From an uncultured Muribaculaceae bacterium (GTDB lineage Bacteria; Bacteroidota; Bacteroidia; Bacteroidales; Muribaculaceae), in contig CAJUBL010000005.1 of the NCBI GenBank assembly GCA_910584665.1, positions 1 to 64,000 of the forward strand: DNA of 64,000 nucleotides, written 5' to 3'. The notes below the pieces were generated by a model, which saw only the letters and a program-made list of their open reading frames with translations, searched no databases and was not told where the DNA came from. Position 1 is the stretch's first letter. Every line of letters starts with the position of its first letter. The position numbers and the translations under genes were made by a program. Below are positions 1-8,316 of the stretch, in pieces.

Positions 1-129
1 CGCTCGGCAAATTCAAAATAAATTTTGATTTGCTCTCGACTTATCCGTATCTTTGACTCCGTCTCAGATACTCACGCCCGGCAAATTCAAAATAAATTTT
101 GATTTGCTCTCGACTTATCCGTATCTTTG
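1..129 (+). repeat. Tandem direct repeat carrying a promoter, upstream of rnpB
   Basis: Bases 5-55 and 79-129 are an identical 51-base direct repeat with a 74-base period. The match extends to 1-55 and 75-129 with one mismatch (positions 4 and 78). Each copy holds a full Bacteroidota promoter: TTTTG at 23-27 and 97-101, then 20 bases, then TATCTTTG at 48-55 and 122-129. The window edge cuts the left side, so more copies could exist. The effect is two promoters in series before the RNase P RNA. Confidence 0.85.
97..129 (+). promoter_or_regulatory. Proximal rnpB promoter (Bacteroidota type)
   Basis: TTTTG at 97-101 and TATCTTTG at 122-129 with a 20-base spacer match the -33/-7 pattern read by the Bacteroidota primary sigma factor. 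The -7 box lies about 8 bases before the first base of the RNase P P1 helix, the expected distance for a start at or near the mature 5' end. Confidence 0.8.
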
Positions 130-136
130 CAGTCAC

Positions 137-540
137 AAAGGGAGCCCCGACGGCTCGTCGCTGACACCACACGAGGGTGTTTGAGGAAAGTCCGGGCAAC
201 ACAGAGCACCATATTTCCTAACGGGAAGCTATCGGGCGACGGTAGAGACAACGTGACAGAAAACAACCGCCTGCCACGCGCGGGCAAGGGTGAAAAGGCG
301 GGGTAAGAGCCCACCGGACGCCATAGTGATATGACGTGCCGCACGTCTTATGGGTTGCAAGGTCAAGTATACCGGCATTCAAGGGCTGCTCGTCCATTGC
401 CGGGGGGTAGACTGCTATAGTGACCGTGGCAACACGGCACACAGATAAATGACGGGCCGACATGATAACTCATCCGATCCTTATAGACGGGATGACAGTA
501 CCAGGTCGACATAACCCGGCTTACAGTCGGGGCCACCCCT
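137..540 (+). ncRNA. rnpB: RNase P RNA, bacterial type A
   Basis: This is the catalytic RNA of RNase P, which trims the 5' leader from precursor tRNAs. Conserved blocks are visible in order: GAGGAAAGTCCGGGC near 183-197, ACAGAAA followed by ACCGCC near 257-272, GGTAAGAGCCCACCGG near 302-317, and CATAACCCGGCTTAC near 509-524. The ends pair as P1: AGGG and CCCCGAC at 139-152 with GTCGGGG and CCCCT at 526-540. A T-rich run follows at 540-548 and probably ends transcription. Exact ends are set from P1 pairing and may be off by a few bases. Confidence 0.95.
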
Positions 541-784
541 TTTTATTTCATCAGAGCATGTTCTAATCTGACAAATTTATATCAAGGCTTGCAACGGTAC
601 TGACAATCAATCTAATTCATATATTGCGGTGTTGATGTACTTTTGGAGAAGTCTGCGGTTGACGCAGACAAAGAGATTAGGAATTATTAGCCCGTTAATG
701 ATTTTTAAACGCTTAGATTTGCATCTTTTTACCCCATAAAACGTGTTTGTGAAATCGTTGGTATGGCATATTTTCCTCCTTTAA

Positions 785-907
785 TTAGTCTCGTTTTTTC
801 TTTTTCAGGAGTGCGTCAAGTCCTCTACGGCACAACATTGCGTTGAAAATTTTGCATAACTCGTCTGCCATTACGAAAATTTCTATACTTTTGTCATCGG
901 TGAGCAT
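785..907 (-). pseudogene. Transposase N-terminal fragment, IS982-like
   Basis: A 40-codon minus-strand frame contains IEIFVMADELCKIFN, which resembles the start of IS982-type transposases as I remember them. It then stops after a Lys-rich stretch where the family normally continues for about 250 residues. No DDE catalytic region or terminal inverted repeats are seen nearby. This is most likely an insertion-sequence scrap left between rnpB and the next operon. The rest of 541-1019 holds only a small hairpin (TCTGCG/CGCAGA, 652-668) and AT-rich sequence. Family assignment is by recall of short motifs. Confidence 0.4.
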
Positions 908-1019
908 AGCGATAAGAGTATTTGTTTGAAATTGAGCACTTAAATTTAATAACCCTATCGATAATCACCTATTTTTCAACCATTTGACTTCATTCAAACT
1001 CACATTAAACAGCAACATT

Positions 1020-1361
1020 ATGAAATCAGATGATATAAGACCATTGATAGAGCAACTCTCAAAGGCAACTTCGAGAGAGGCTCAGATAATCATAAAAGCA
1101 TTTTTATCCGGAACTTATAAAGATGACTATGATAAAGTGATGGATATAATGAATCGAAACTGCATTGTTTCAAAAGTGTCAAGTGATACTATAGAGAATG
1201 CTGTTGAATGCACTAAATTATTCAACGAAGCCTTGTCTTTGTCACAAAATCTAAGCGAGGAACAGCAACAGGAGGCAGAAAAACGTAAGGTAGCTATTTC
1301 GCAAGAATTTAGGAATCGGTGTTATAATTACATGGAGAATCACGGCATTAAAATAGAATAA
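1020..1361 (+). CDS. Hypothetical protein, first gene of the DUF3791/DUF3990 operon
   Basis: A 113-residue soluble protein with no signal peptide or membrane segment; I do not recognise the family. It is predicted mostly helical and rich in charged residues, with a Gln/Glu-rich stretch around residues 84-95 (LSEEQQQEAEKRK) that could form a coiled coil. A TTG 36 bases upstream is in frame, but ATG at 1020 is the more credible start. It sits 26 bases before the DUF3791 gene and probably shares its transcript. Its position suggests an accessory or antitoxin-like role, which is inference only. Confidence 0.7.
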   Translation: MKSDDIRPLIEQLSKATSREAQIIIKAFLSGTYKDDYDKVMDIMNRNCIVSKVSSDTIENAVECTKLFNEALSLSQNLSEEQQQEAEKRKVAISQEFRNRCYNYMENHGIKIE

Positions 1362-1387
1362 ACTTATTGATAATAGATTTCCTGATT

Positions 1388-1606
1388 ATGGATAACAAAA
1401 CTCTTGAATTTGTAACATACTGTATCAGTAAACTTGCACAGGTGCTGAAAATGAGCCAGCGCGAAGTATATCGGCGGTTAAAGCAGTCAGGCATATTATA
1501 CGATTATATTGTACCTTCGTATGATGTGTTGCATACTTTTAGTTCACGCTATCTTGTAGAAGACCTCACCGACTATATGAGGGAGAAAGGAGTGCTGCCG
1601 CAATGA
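1388..1606 (+). CDS. DUF3791 family small protein (putative antitoxin partner)
   Basis: A 72-residue protein with the DUF3791 pattern: a helical start (KTLEFVTYCISKLAQ), a motif resembling a helix-turn (MSQREVYRRLKQSGIL) and the characteristic tail YDVLHTFSSRYLVEDLTDYM. DUF3791 genes are often found directly before DUF3990 genes in Bacteroidota and Firmicutes. The start is ATG at 1388; an in-frame TTG lies seven codons upstream. Its stop overlaps the next start as ATGA (1603-1606), so the two are probably translationally coupled. An antitoxin or chaperone role for the DUF3990 protein is inferred from this pairing. Confidence 0.8.
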   Translation: MDNKTLEFVTYCISKLAQVLKMSQREVYRRLKQSGILYDYIVPSYDVLHTFSSRYLVEDLTDYMREKGVLPQ

Positions 1607-2073
1607 AACTATATCATTCATCCAATATGTCAGTTGTTAAGCCTGATATTATACATTCCCGGGACTATCTTGATTTCGGCAAAGGTTTTTATCTGACCTC
1701 GATTCACGAGCAGGCAGTCAGATATGCGCAACGATTTATCCGCCGTCAACGAGAGGCATGGCTGAACTCTTACGAATTTGAATTTAACTCCCCGGAATGG
1801 AAAATTTTGGAATTCGACAGCTATGATAAGGATTGGCTCAATTTTGTGGCCAACTGCCGTGCAGGTAATGATGTTTCTGATTTTGACCTCGTCATTGGTG
1901 GTATAGCCAACGACAAGGTTATTCAAACTCTTGACAGATATTCTGAAGGAGAACTTTCGGAGGATGAAACATTAGGGTTGCTCAAATATGAACGACCCAA
2001 TATCCAGTATTGTATCCGCTCGCAGAAGATGCTTGACGATTGTTTGAAACACATAGAAAGCAGACAGTTATGA
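1603..2073 (+). CDS. DUF3990 family protein, ADP-ribosyltransferase-like putative toxin
   Basis: A 156-residue protein with the DUF3990 hallmarks: LYHSSNMSVVKPDI near the N-terminus, DFGKGFYLTS with a following QAVRYA around residues 25-43, and a C-terminal IQYCIRSQKMLDDCL. The family is thought to share the fold of ADP-ribosyltransferases, in which the first block binds NAD. In many members as I recall them, the C-terminal block carries a glutamate where this protein has Gln (SQK), so catalytic competence is uncertain. It is coupled by ATGA overlaps to DUF3791-type genes on both sides (1603 and 2070). I infer a toxin or effector neutralised by its partners. Confidence 0.8.
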   Translation: MKLYHSSNMSVVKPDIIHSRDYLDFGKGFYLTSIHEQAVRYAQRFIRRQREAWLNSYEFEFNSPEWKILEFDSYDKDWLNFVANCRAGNDVSDFDLVIGGIANDKVIQTLDRYSEGELSEDETLGLLKYERPNIQYCIRSQKMLDDCLKHIESRQL

Positions 2074-2291
2074 CCGAAGAAAGTAAATTGGCTTTTCAAG
2101 CCAGCAAAAGCGCCAACATCATAAAGAGCCTGTGCAACCTTTACGGATTGTCGTTACAAGAAGCCGCTGATATATACTATCAGTCAGATACATCGGAACT
2201 GATAGAAGAGGGTATTGCTGATTTGCATTGTCGAAGCGACAAGTACCTTGCCACCGTTATATGGGAGGAGCATCAAGAATTTCAGAAATAA
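2070..2291 (+). CDS. Second DUF3791-like small protein
   Basis: A 73-residue protein starting at an ATG that overlaps the DUF3990 stop codon by four bases. The segment LIEEGIADLHCRSDKYLATVIWEEH resembles the tail seen in DUF3791-type partners of DUF3990 proteins. The N-terminal part (IIKSLCNLYGLSLQEAADIYYQ) looks like the same short helical region. This gives a toxin-like gene flanked by two related small genes. No terminator is evident in the 70 bases before the convergent efflux operon. The function as an antitoxin is inferred from arrangement. Confidence 0.65.
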   Translation: MTEESKLAFQASKSANIIKSLCNLYGLSLQEAADIYYQSDTSELIEEGIADLHCRSDKYLATVIWEEHQEFQK

Positions 2292-2364
2292 TAAGCACAG
2301 TTAGCTTATCTGAATTGTCAGTACTTTTATATCAAAAAGATCTGTAAACTTCATATACTCTGCA

Positions 2365-3747
2365 TCAGCGGGTCCAGCCTCCCCCGAGAGCCCGATACAG
2401 ATCGACCAGAGCGAGATACTCGTCCCGGACGGCATTGCTCAACGCTATCTGGGCATCAAAATAGCTGCGCGATGCATCAAGAACGTCTATGTAGCTTATC
2501 GATCCCGCGAGATACTGACGGTTAGCCAGATCGACATATTTCAGAGCCGCATCACGCAACTCTCGGCGCCGATCAGCTGTGAACTGCAGTTCACGGTATG
2601 ACTGAGCGGCATTATCAACCTCTGTAAACGCCTGCATTACAGTCTTCTCATACGTAAATCTGGCCTGCTCGTAAGCGGCGATCGAAGCCTTATAACGTCG
2701 CTTGTTGCGACCGAAATCAAGAACTGTCCCGGTGATGCTCCCTATAATATAGGAGAACGGAGAACTGAAAAGATGAGACACATCGTCATTCTCCCATCCT
2801 CCGGTGATACCGATCGTCAGTTTGGGAAACTGATTGCTGTAGGCAACTCCGACGCCGGCCATGGCGGCACGCAGACGCTGCTCCGACGCTCTGAGATCAG
2901 GACGGCGCTCGAGTAGTGACGAAGGGACTCCCAACGGCAACCGCGAAGGCAGATTCTCGTCAAGTATATACCGGGACGTGTTCCACCGTTCCTCGGGAAA
3001 TCGTCCCATAAGCAATGTCAGGGCATTCTTCGCCAACGTTATGCGACGGTTGAGGCTCGGCACAAGAGCGGCCGTCGTAGCCAGTTCCACCTTAGCCTGC
3101 TGATACACAATCTCACTTGTCATACCACCCTGGAACCTGAGATAGGCCTTCTCAAGATTTTCCTCACGTGTAACCAGAGTACGCTTCACTATATTCAGTT
3201 CATTCTGCAGTGCCACAAGATTAAAATACGCGGTAGCCGTCTGAGCAATGACCGTTATCTCCATAGCGCGCCGGTCCTCCACCGAAGCCATATATTGAGC
3301 GGCACTGCGACGACGGGCTTTGCTCAGTCCGCCCCACAGGTCAACCTCCCAGTTGAGACGCACTTTGAAGTCATACTCCGGATCACTCGAAGACTTCTTG
3401 CCATAGTAATCGTTTGTCTCGTTATCGGCACTCACGATACCGCTCACGGTGGGAAGGTAACACAACTTGTCGACCCCATACATCTGTCCGAGTTCCTCGA
3501 CACGCGCGGCGGCTATAAGCAGATCCCTGTTATGTGTCAGAGCCTCGTTGATCATAAGACAAAGCGTCGAGTCGCTGTAAAAATTCCACCACGCCACATC
3601 GGCGATATTCATCGAATCGGCCGAAGCGTGCTCATGATACACATCAGGCATGTTCAGTTCCGGACGAGTAAGTTTACGCGTACCGGAACATGCCGAAACC
3701 ATTGCGGCCACCACAAAAACAAGACTATATATGATATTGCGCTTCAT
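2365..3747 (-). CDS. RND efflux outer-membrane lipoprotein, NodT/OprM (TolC) family
   Basis: The outer-membrane exit duct of a tripartite drug or metabolite efflux pump. The 460-residue protein has a lipoprotein signal with lipobox VSAC at about residues 17-20. It has two outer-membrane efflux repeats rich in long helices and the family motif GVPSSLLERRPDLRASEQRL near residues 279-298. Length and motifs match OprM-type channels. It is the last gene of a three-gene operon, and its ATG overlaps the pump's stop codon by four bases (3744-3747). The substrate cannot be told from sequence. Confidence 0.95.
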   Translation of the reverse strand: MKRNIIYSLVFVVAAMVSACSGTRKLTRPELNMPDVYHEHASADSMNIADVAWWNFYSDSTLCLMINEALTHNRDLLIAAARVEELGQMYGVDKLCYLPTVSGIVSADNETNDYYGKKSSSDPEYDFKVRLNWEVDLWGGLSKARRRSAAQYMASVEDRRAMEITVIAQTATAYFNLVALQNELNIVKRTLVTREENLEKAYLRFQGGMTSEIVYQQAKVELATTAALVPSLNRRITLAKNALTLLMGRFPEERWNTSRYILDENLPSRLPLGVPSSLLERRPDLRASEQRLRAAMAGVGVAYSNQFPKLTIGITGGWENDDVSHLFSSPFSYIIGSITGTVLDFGRNKRRYKASIAAYEQARFTYEKTVMQAFTEVDNAAQSYRELQFTADRRRELRDAALKYVDLANRQYLAGSISYIDVLDASRSYFDAQIALSNAVRDEYLALVDLYRALGGGWTR

Positions 3748-6700
3748 GACTCTACTCTTTTTTCACGTCTTTTTAATCTATCCTTGATGCGGTTCACAAA
3801 CACGAAGAAATACGGAACGAATACTATACCTGCGGTGACAGCGACCACCATACCGAAGAATACTCCCGTGCCGATATCACGTCTTGCCGCCGAACCCGGG
3901 CCACTTGCAAACAGCAGCGGCAACAGACCCAGCATGAAAGCCAGCGAAGTCATCACTATAGGCCGGAAACGCAGTCGCGCTGCCTGTTTGGCGGCAACCA
4001 CAGGCGGCAACCCGGCATCGGTACCCTCCTTGGCAAACTCGACTATAAGAATGGCATTCTTGGCAACAAGTCCCACAAGCATCACCAGTCCTATCTGGAA
4101 ATATACATTGTTCTCAAGGCCACACAACCATATCCCGATATAAGCCCCGACTACTGCTACCGGCAACGACAGGATGACGGCTATCGGAACCGACCAGCTC
4201 TCATAGAGCGCCGCAAGGACAAGGAACACGAATACCAGAGCCAGACCGAGAACCATCATCGTATTACCCGACTCGTGACGCTGCTGATAGGAAAGACCGC
4301 TCCACTCCACCCCGACATCAATATCTGTTATATTCTCGTTTACGAGCCGCTCCAGAGCATCCATGGCCTCACCGGTACTATACCCATTGGCCGCCTCGCC
4401 GGATATTGTCGCGGCATTGAACATATTGAATCGGGTTATCGTGCCAGGCCCCGTAGTATAATGGCTGGTACCGAGCGATGTGATCGGTATCATGGTGCCA
4501 CCGTCACCTCTTACAAAGAACAGCCCCAGATTATCCCGGCCAGAACGGTACGGAGCCTCCGCCTGTATATAAACACGGTATATACGGTTGAACATATTGA
4601 AATCATTGACATATATCGAGCCGGTAAAGGCTTTCATCGTCGAGAAAATATCACTCATGGGAACACCCTGCAGCTGAGCCTTGTCCCGGTCCACATCAAA
4701 GTAAAGCTGAGGTATGTCTTTCTGTAGCGTCGAAGTAAGCCCGGCAAACTGAGGCATCACGGCAGCACGCTCCATGATCGTGTCGACAGCAGCCTGCAGC
4801 TGGGCGTATGTCGTCTCACCACGGGCCTCTACAACCATTTCGAATCCGCCTGATGTTCCAAGTCCAGGAATGATAGGGGGCGACGACAGGTGAACACTGC
4901 TCTCAGGATAACCCGACAGATGCCTGCGTATACGCTCCCGTATCTCGTTGATATCATGGCTCTCCCTCTCATCCCACGGCTTCAGTATCACAGTCAGCGT
5001 GCTGTGAGCCTGGTTAGTGCCCACGGTAGGCGACGAACCGGTAACATTAAGGACATGCTCCACATCCGGATCTTCCATCAGATAGGCTATAGCTCGGTCT
5101 GTCACCTGACGCGTACGCTCAATAGTGGCACCCTCAGGCAACTCGAGCTCGACGGTAAAGTATCCCTGATCCTCGGGAGTCATAAAACTGGAAGCCGACA
5201 CACGATTAAGGAACCATATGAATATCAGCGACATTCCGAAAACGACAAGCATTCTGCGCGGATGGCGCTCGGCCGAATCGATACCACGGCTGTAGGAGCG
5301 GTTGCCTTTTCCGAGCCACATGTTGATATAACGGAAAATCTTTTTCTTACGCTTATGGCTTTCAGGCCTCAGCAGTTTGCTGCACATCACAGGCGATAAT
5401 GTCAGAGCGACAATTGTTGATATTATCACCGATACAGCGATGGTAATCGTGAACTGACGGTAAAGCTGACCCGTGATACCGGGAAGAAAGCTCACCGGAA
5501 TAAACACGGCACAGAGCACCAGTGACATGGCTATCAGTGCCGATCCCAGGTTGGACATGGCCTTTTTGGTGGCCTCCACCGGAGGCAGATGCTCCTTGTT
5601 CATTATGCGGTCAACATTCTCTACAACCACAATGGCATCATCGACCACGATACCGATCGCAAGAATCAGACCGAGCAGGGTCAGCATATTGAGCGAGAAA
5701 CCGAATGCCAGCATTATGCCGAATGTCCCGACAAGCGATATCGGCACAGCAACTATCGGTATGATGGTGGCACGCCAGTTCTGCAACGACAGGAACACGA
5801 CTATTATAACCAGCACCAGAGCCTCTATGAACGTACGGTACACATGGTGTATCGACTCAGAGATATAGGTGGTCATATCAAACGGTATACTGTAGGATAT
5901 CCCCTCCGGAAACCCCTTGCTTATCTCCTTCATAGTGTCCTTGACACGTGTGGCCACATCCATGGCATTCGCACCGGGAAGCATGGTGATATTAAGCACG
6001 GCGGCATTACCTCCGTTAATACCGCTCTCCGTAGAATAGGACGACGCCTCGAGCGAAACTCTGGCGACATCCTTCATACGTATCATCGACCCGTTTGGAT
6101 TGGCCCGTATGACGATATCCTCAAACTCACCCACACTTGACAGGCGTCCGCGCGCCACAATCGGCACCGTAAGGTCAACACCATCCATGGGAGACTGGCC
6201 CAGCACGCCTGCCGCACTCTCACGGTTCTGATCCTTAAGGGCATTCTGAAGATCTTTGACCGTCAGACCCATATCGGCGAGTTTGTCAGGCTGCACCCAT
6301 AGCTGCATGGCATAGTAGCGGCCTCCTACATTACTGATACTGCTCACTCCGGGTACACGCCTGAGCAAGTCTATCACATTGAGTGTGGCAAAATTGCTGA
6401 GATATATCTCGTCAAACTTCGGATCACCGGACAGCAGTGTGATTGTCATAAGCTTGTTGGCAGTTTCCTTCTCGACAGTGATGCCGTTCTGGACAACCTC
6501 AGCCGGAAGACGGCTCTCGGCTTTCTTGACACGGTTCTGTACATCGACAGCCGCAAGCTCGGGGTCGGTATCGATATCAAACGTAATGCGGGCGGTAAAG
6601 CCTCCCGAATTCGAACTCGACGAGTTCATGTATATCATGCCGGGAGTACCGTTCAGCTCCTGCTCGATAGGCGTCGCGACAGCCTGTGTCACAGTCTGGG

Positions 6701-6863
6701 CATCAGCACCCGGATAGGATGCGGCTACCTTGACAACAGGAGGCACTATCTGAGGATACTGGTCGACGGGCAGCATGATAAGGCCTATCGCACCGACCAG
6801 CAGTATCACAATCGACACAACAATCGAAAATACCGGATGGTCTATGAAGAAATTACTTTTCAT
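3744..6863 (-). CDS. RND family efflux pump, inner-membrane permease (HAE1/AcrB type)
   Basis: A proton-driven pump of 1039 residues, the normal AcrB length. It has twelve membrane segments in two halves around two large periplasmic loops. The proton-relay Asp pair is present in TM4 (GIVVDDAIVVVENVDR), as is the TM10 Lys (LVGLVAKNAILIVEFA). The porter motif GTPGMIYMNSSSS is near residue 92. It lies between the adaptor (11-base overlap) and the outer-membrane channel (4-base overlap), so all three subunits come from one message. No adjacent TetR/MarR-type regulator is seen in the window. Confidence 0.97.
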   Translation of the reverse strand: MKSNFFIDHPVFSIVVSIVILLVGAIGLIMLPVDQYPQIVPPVVKVAASYPGADAQTVTQAVATPIEQELNGTPGMIYMNSSSSNSGGFTARITFDIDTDPELAAVDVQNRVKKAESRLPAEVVQNGITVEKETANKLMTITLLSGDPKFDEIYLSNFATLNVIDLLRRVPGVSSISNVGGRYYAMQLWVQPDKLADMGLTVKDLQNALKDQNRESAAGVLGQSPMDGVDLTVPIVARGRLSSVGEFEDIVIRANPNGSMIRMKDVARVSLEASSYSTESGINGGNAAVLNITMLPGANAMDVATRVKDTMKEISKGFPEGISYSIPFDMTTYISESIHHVYRTFIEALVLVIIVVFLSLQNWRATIIPIVAVPISLVGTFGIMLAFGFSLNMLTLLGLILAIGIVVDDAIVVVENVDRIMNKEHLPPVEATKKAMSNLGSALIAMSLVLCAVFIPVSFLPGITGQLYRQFTITIAVSVIISTIVALTLSPVMCSKLLRPESHKRKKKIFRYINMWLGKGNRSYSRGIDSAERHPRRMLVVFGMSLIFIWFLNRVSASSFMTPEDQGYFTVELELPEGATIERTRQVTDRAIAYLMEDPDVEHVLNVTGSSPTVGTNQAHSTLTVILKPWDERESHDINEIRERIRRHLSGYPESSVHLSSPPIIPGLGTSGGFEMVVEARGETTYAQLQAAVDTIMERAAVMPQFAGLTSTLQKDIPQLYFDVDRDKAQLQGVPMSDIFSTMKAFTGSIYVNDFNMFNRIYRVYIQAEAPYRSGRDNLGLFFVRGDGGTMIPITSLGTSHYTTGPGTITRFNMFNAATISGEAANGYSTGEAMDALERLVNENITDIDVGVEWSGLSYQQRHESGNTMMVLGLALVFVFLVLAALYESWSVPIAVILSLPVAVVGAYIGIWLCGLENNVYFQIGLVMLVGLVAKNAILIVEFAKEGTDAGLPPVVAAKQAARLRFRPIVMTSLAFMLGLLPLLFASGPGSAARRDIGTGVFFGMVVAVTAGIVFVPYFFVFVNRIKDRLKRREKRVES

Positions 6864-8055
6864 CGCTGCTGATGTTTACCTTGTTATTACCGCTTACAGG
6901 AGCCACCTTCATTCCGTTCTTGACCTTATGGCAGCCCTCTGTAATTATACTCTCGCCGGCCTCGAGACCCCGCTCTACAACAATAGTGTTATCCAGTTCC
7001 GGACCAGTCTCCACAAAACGTCGCTCCACTATGCTGTCGGGCCTGACAACATATACATAGGCGCCTCCCTTCTCAACTTCAATCGCCTTGGATGGTACAG
7101 CAATAGCATCCTCCCGCACGTCAAGAAGAAGTTTTACGCGGGTAAACTCTCCGGGAAGCAGGGCGTGGTCAGGATTCTTCATCTCGGCACGGACCGAGAA
7201 TGTACCGGTTTTGGGATCAACCTTCGGATCGGCGAAATCCACAAGACCACGATACGGATAGACCGAACCGTCTGCCATGGTAATGGTGACATATGGATCC
7301 CACGTCCGCGACTCGTCACGCTGACCGAGATTGACGTTACGCGAACGGCTCTTCAGATACTCAAGCGACGTCATTGAAAAATCGACACGGACGGTATCAC
7401 TGTTGACGACAGTTGCCAGAAGCGACTTTCCGCCGGGCCCCACAAGCGTACCTATGTCGGCACTGCGCTCCGATATATATCCGGAAATAGGTGATGTCAC
7501 AGTTGTATAACTCAGTGTCTGCCGGGCAAGAGCAAGCTCGGCTTCACCAACCACAACATCGGCCTTAGCAGTCTCATATGCGGCAACCGCATTGTCAAGA
7601 TCGAGACGGGACGCGGCATTCTGCTCATACAGAGGCCTTATACGCTCCAGATCCCGCTTGGCCTTCTCCTCGGCCGCTTTCGCTTTATTGAGATTCGCCT
7701 TCGCCTTCATCATATTGGCCCGATATATGGTAGGATCAATGATAAACAGCGGCTGACCTTTCCTGATATATGTACCCTCTTCAAACATCATCGACTCGAG
7801 ATACCCCTCCACACGGGCACGTACCTCGACAAGCTGCTGTGCTCGTATACGCCCGACATACTCACCATATATATTCACATCCTCCGTAATGACATTCTCC
7901 GTCTCGACCACAGGAAGCTGCGGAGGCTCCGGCTTATGTCTGAAAACCGTAAGCAACAGCACGAATATTGCGGTTATGAGCACGACAACAGTTGCCGTCA
8001 TCCATTTATGGACGGCAAAAAATGATACGATCCTTTTAACCAACGTAGATTTCAT
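6853..8055 (-). CDS. RND efflux periplasmic adaptor (membrane fusion protein, AcrA type)
   Basis: Links the RND pump to the outer-membrane channel. The 400-residue protein has an N-terminal membrane anchor (residues about 18-38) and no lipobox. The lipoyl halves are at VEVRARVEGYLESM and SYTTVTSPISGYISERS, with a helical hairpin rich in Lys/Ala/Glu between them, followed by beta-barrel and membrane-proximal domains. ATG at 8055 is chosen over the in-frame TTG at 8067. It is the first gene of the efflux operon. Upstream sequence (8056-8316) is shared with the divergent dnaN promoter and holds two small inverted repeats. Confidence 0.95.
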   Translation of the reverse strand: MKSTLVKRIVSFFAVHKWMTATVVVLITAIFVLLLTVFRHKPEPPQLPVVETENVITEDVNIYGEYVGRIRAQQLVEVRARVEGYLESMMFEEGTYIRKGQPLFIIDPTIYRANMMKAKANLNKAKAAEEKAKRDLERIRPLYEQNAASRLDLDNAVAAYETAKADVVVGEAELALARQTLSYTTVTSPISGYISERSADIGTLVGPGGKSLLATVVNSDTVRVDFSMTSLEYLKSRSRNVNLGQRDESRTWDPYVTITMADGSVYPYRGLVDFADPKVDPKTGTFSVRAEMKNPDHALLPGEFTRVKLLLDVREDAIAVPSKAIEVEKGGAYVYVVRPDSIVERRFVETGPELDNTIVVERGLEAGESIITEGCHKVKNGMKVAPVSGNNKVNISSDEK

Positions 8056-8111
8056 TGTTACAATCAATTGTGTGAGAGTATGACATGATACTGCTTACGT
8101 ACCGTTCAGAC

Positions 8112-8182
8112 ATGTCCGGAACATACTCCAGATAAGTGACGAATTTATTATAAAACAATCCTGAAAACTTTTTGTTCAGGAT
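8112..8182. promoter_or_regulatory. Inverted repeats in the efflux/dnaN divergent region
   Basis: An imperfect palindrome ATGTCCGGAACAT (8112-8124) lies about 60 bases before the adaptor ATG. A perfect 8-base inverted repeat ATCCTGAA/TTCAGGAT (8158-8165 and 8175-8182) lies further up. Either could be an operator for the efflux operon or a hairpin in its leader. No consensus TAnnTTTG box was found for the efflux operon here, so its promoter is unassigned. Confidence 0.3.
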
Positions 8183-8210
8183 GTATAACAAAAATGTGCG
8201 GTGGAATTTT

Positions 8211-8238
8211 TTTGACCCGTTTGATTTTTGTATTTTTG
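8211..8238 (+). promoter_or_regulatory. dnaN promoter (Bacteroidota type)
   Basis: TTTG at 8211-8214 and TATTTTTG at 8231-8238 fit the -33/-7 pattern, though the 16-base spacer is shorter than usual. Transcription would start near 8245, giving a leader of about 70 bases before dnaN. Confidence 0.55.
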
Positions 8239-8316
8239 TTCGTTGAATAGGTATAGACTGTCGCCAATACAGCCATACCATCGTTTAAATCGTTTAAAAC
8301 TATAAAAATCAGCATA

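Noticed and set aside
713..769. 18-codon minus-strand frame with a strong AAAGGAGG site just after the IS fragment
   Set aside because: Too short to support as a gene; the ribosome site is probably a relic of the insertion element.
3295..4143. 282-codon plus-strand frame across the efflux genes
   Set aside because: It spans the junction of two confident minus-strand genes and shows no domain or credible start.
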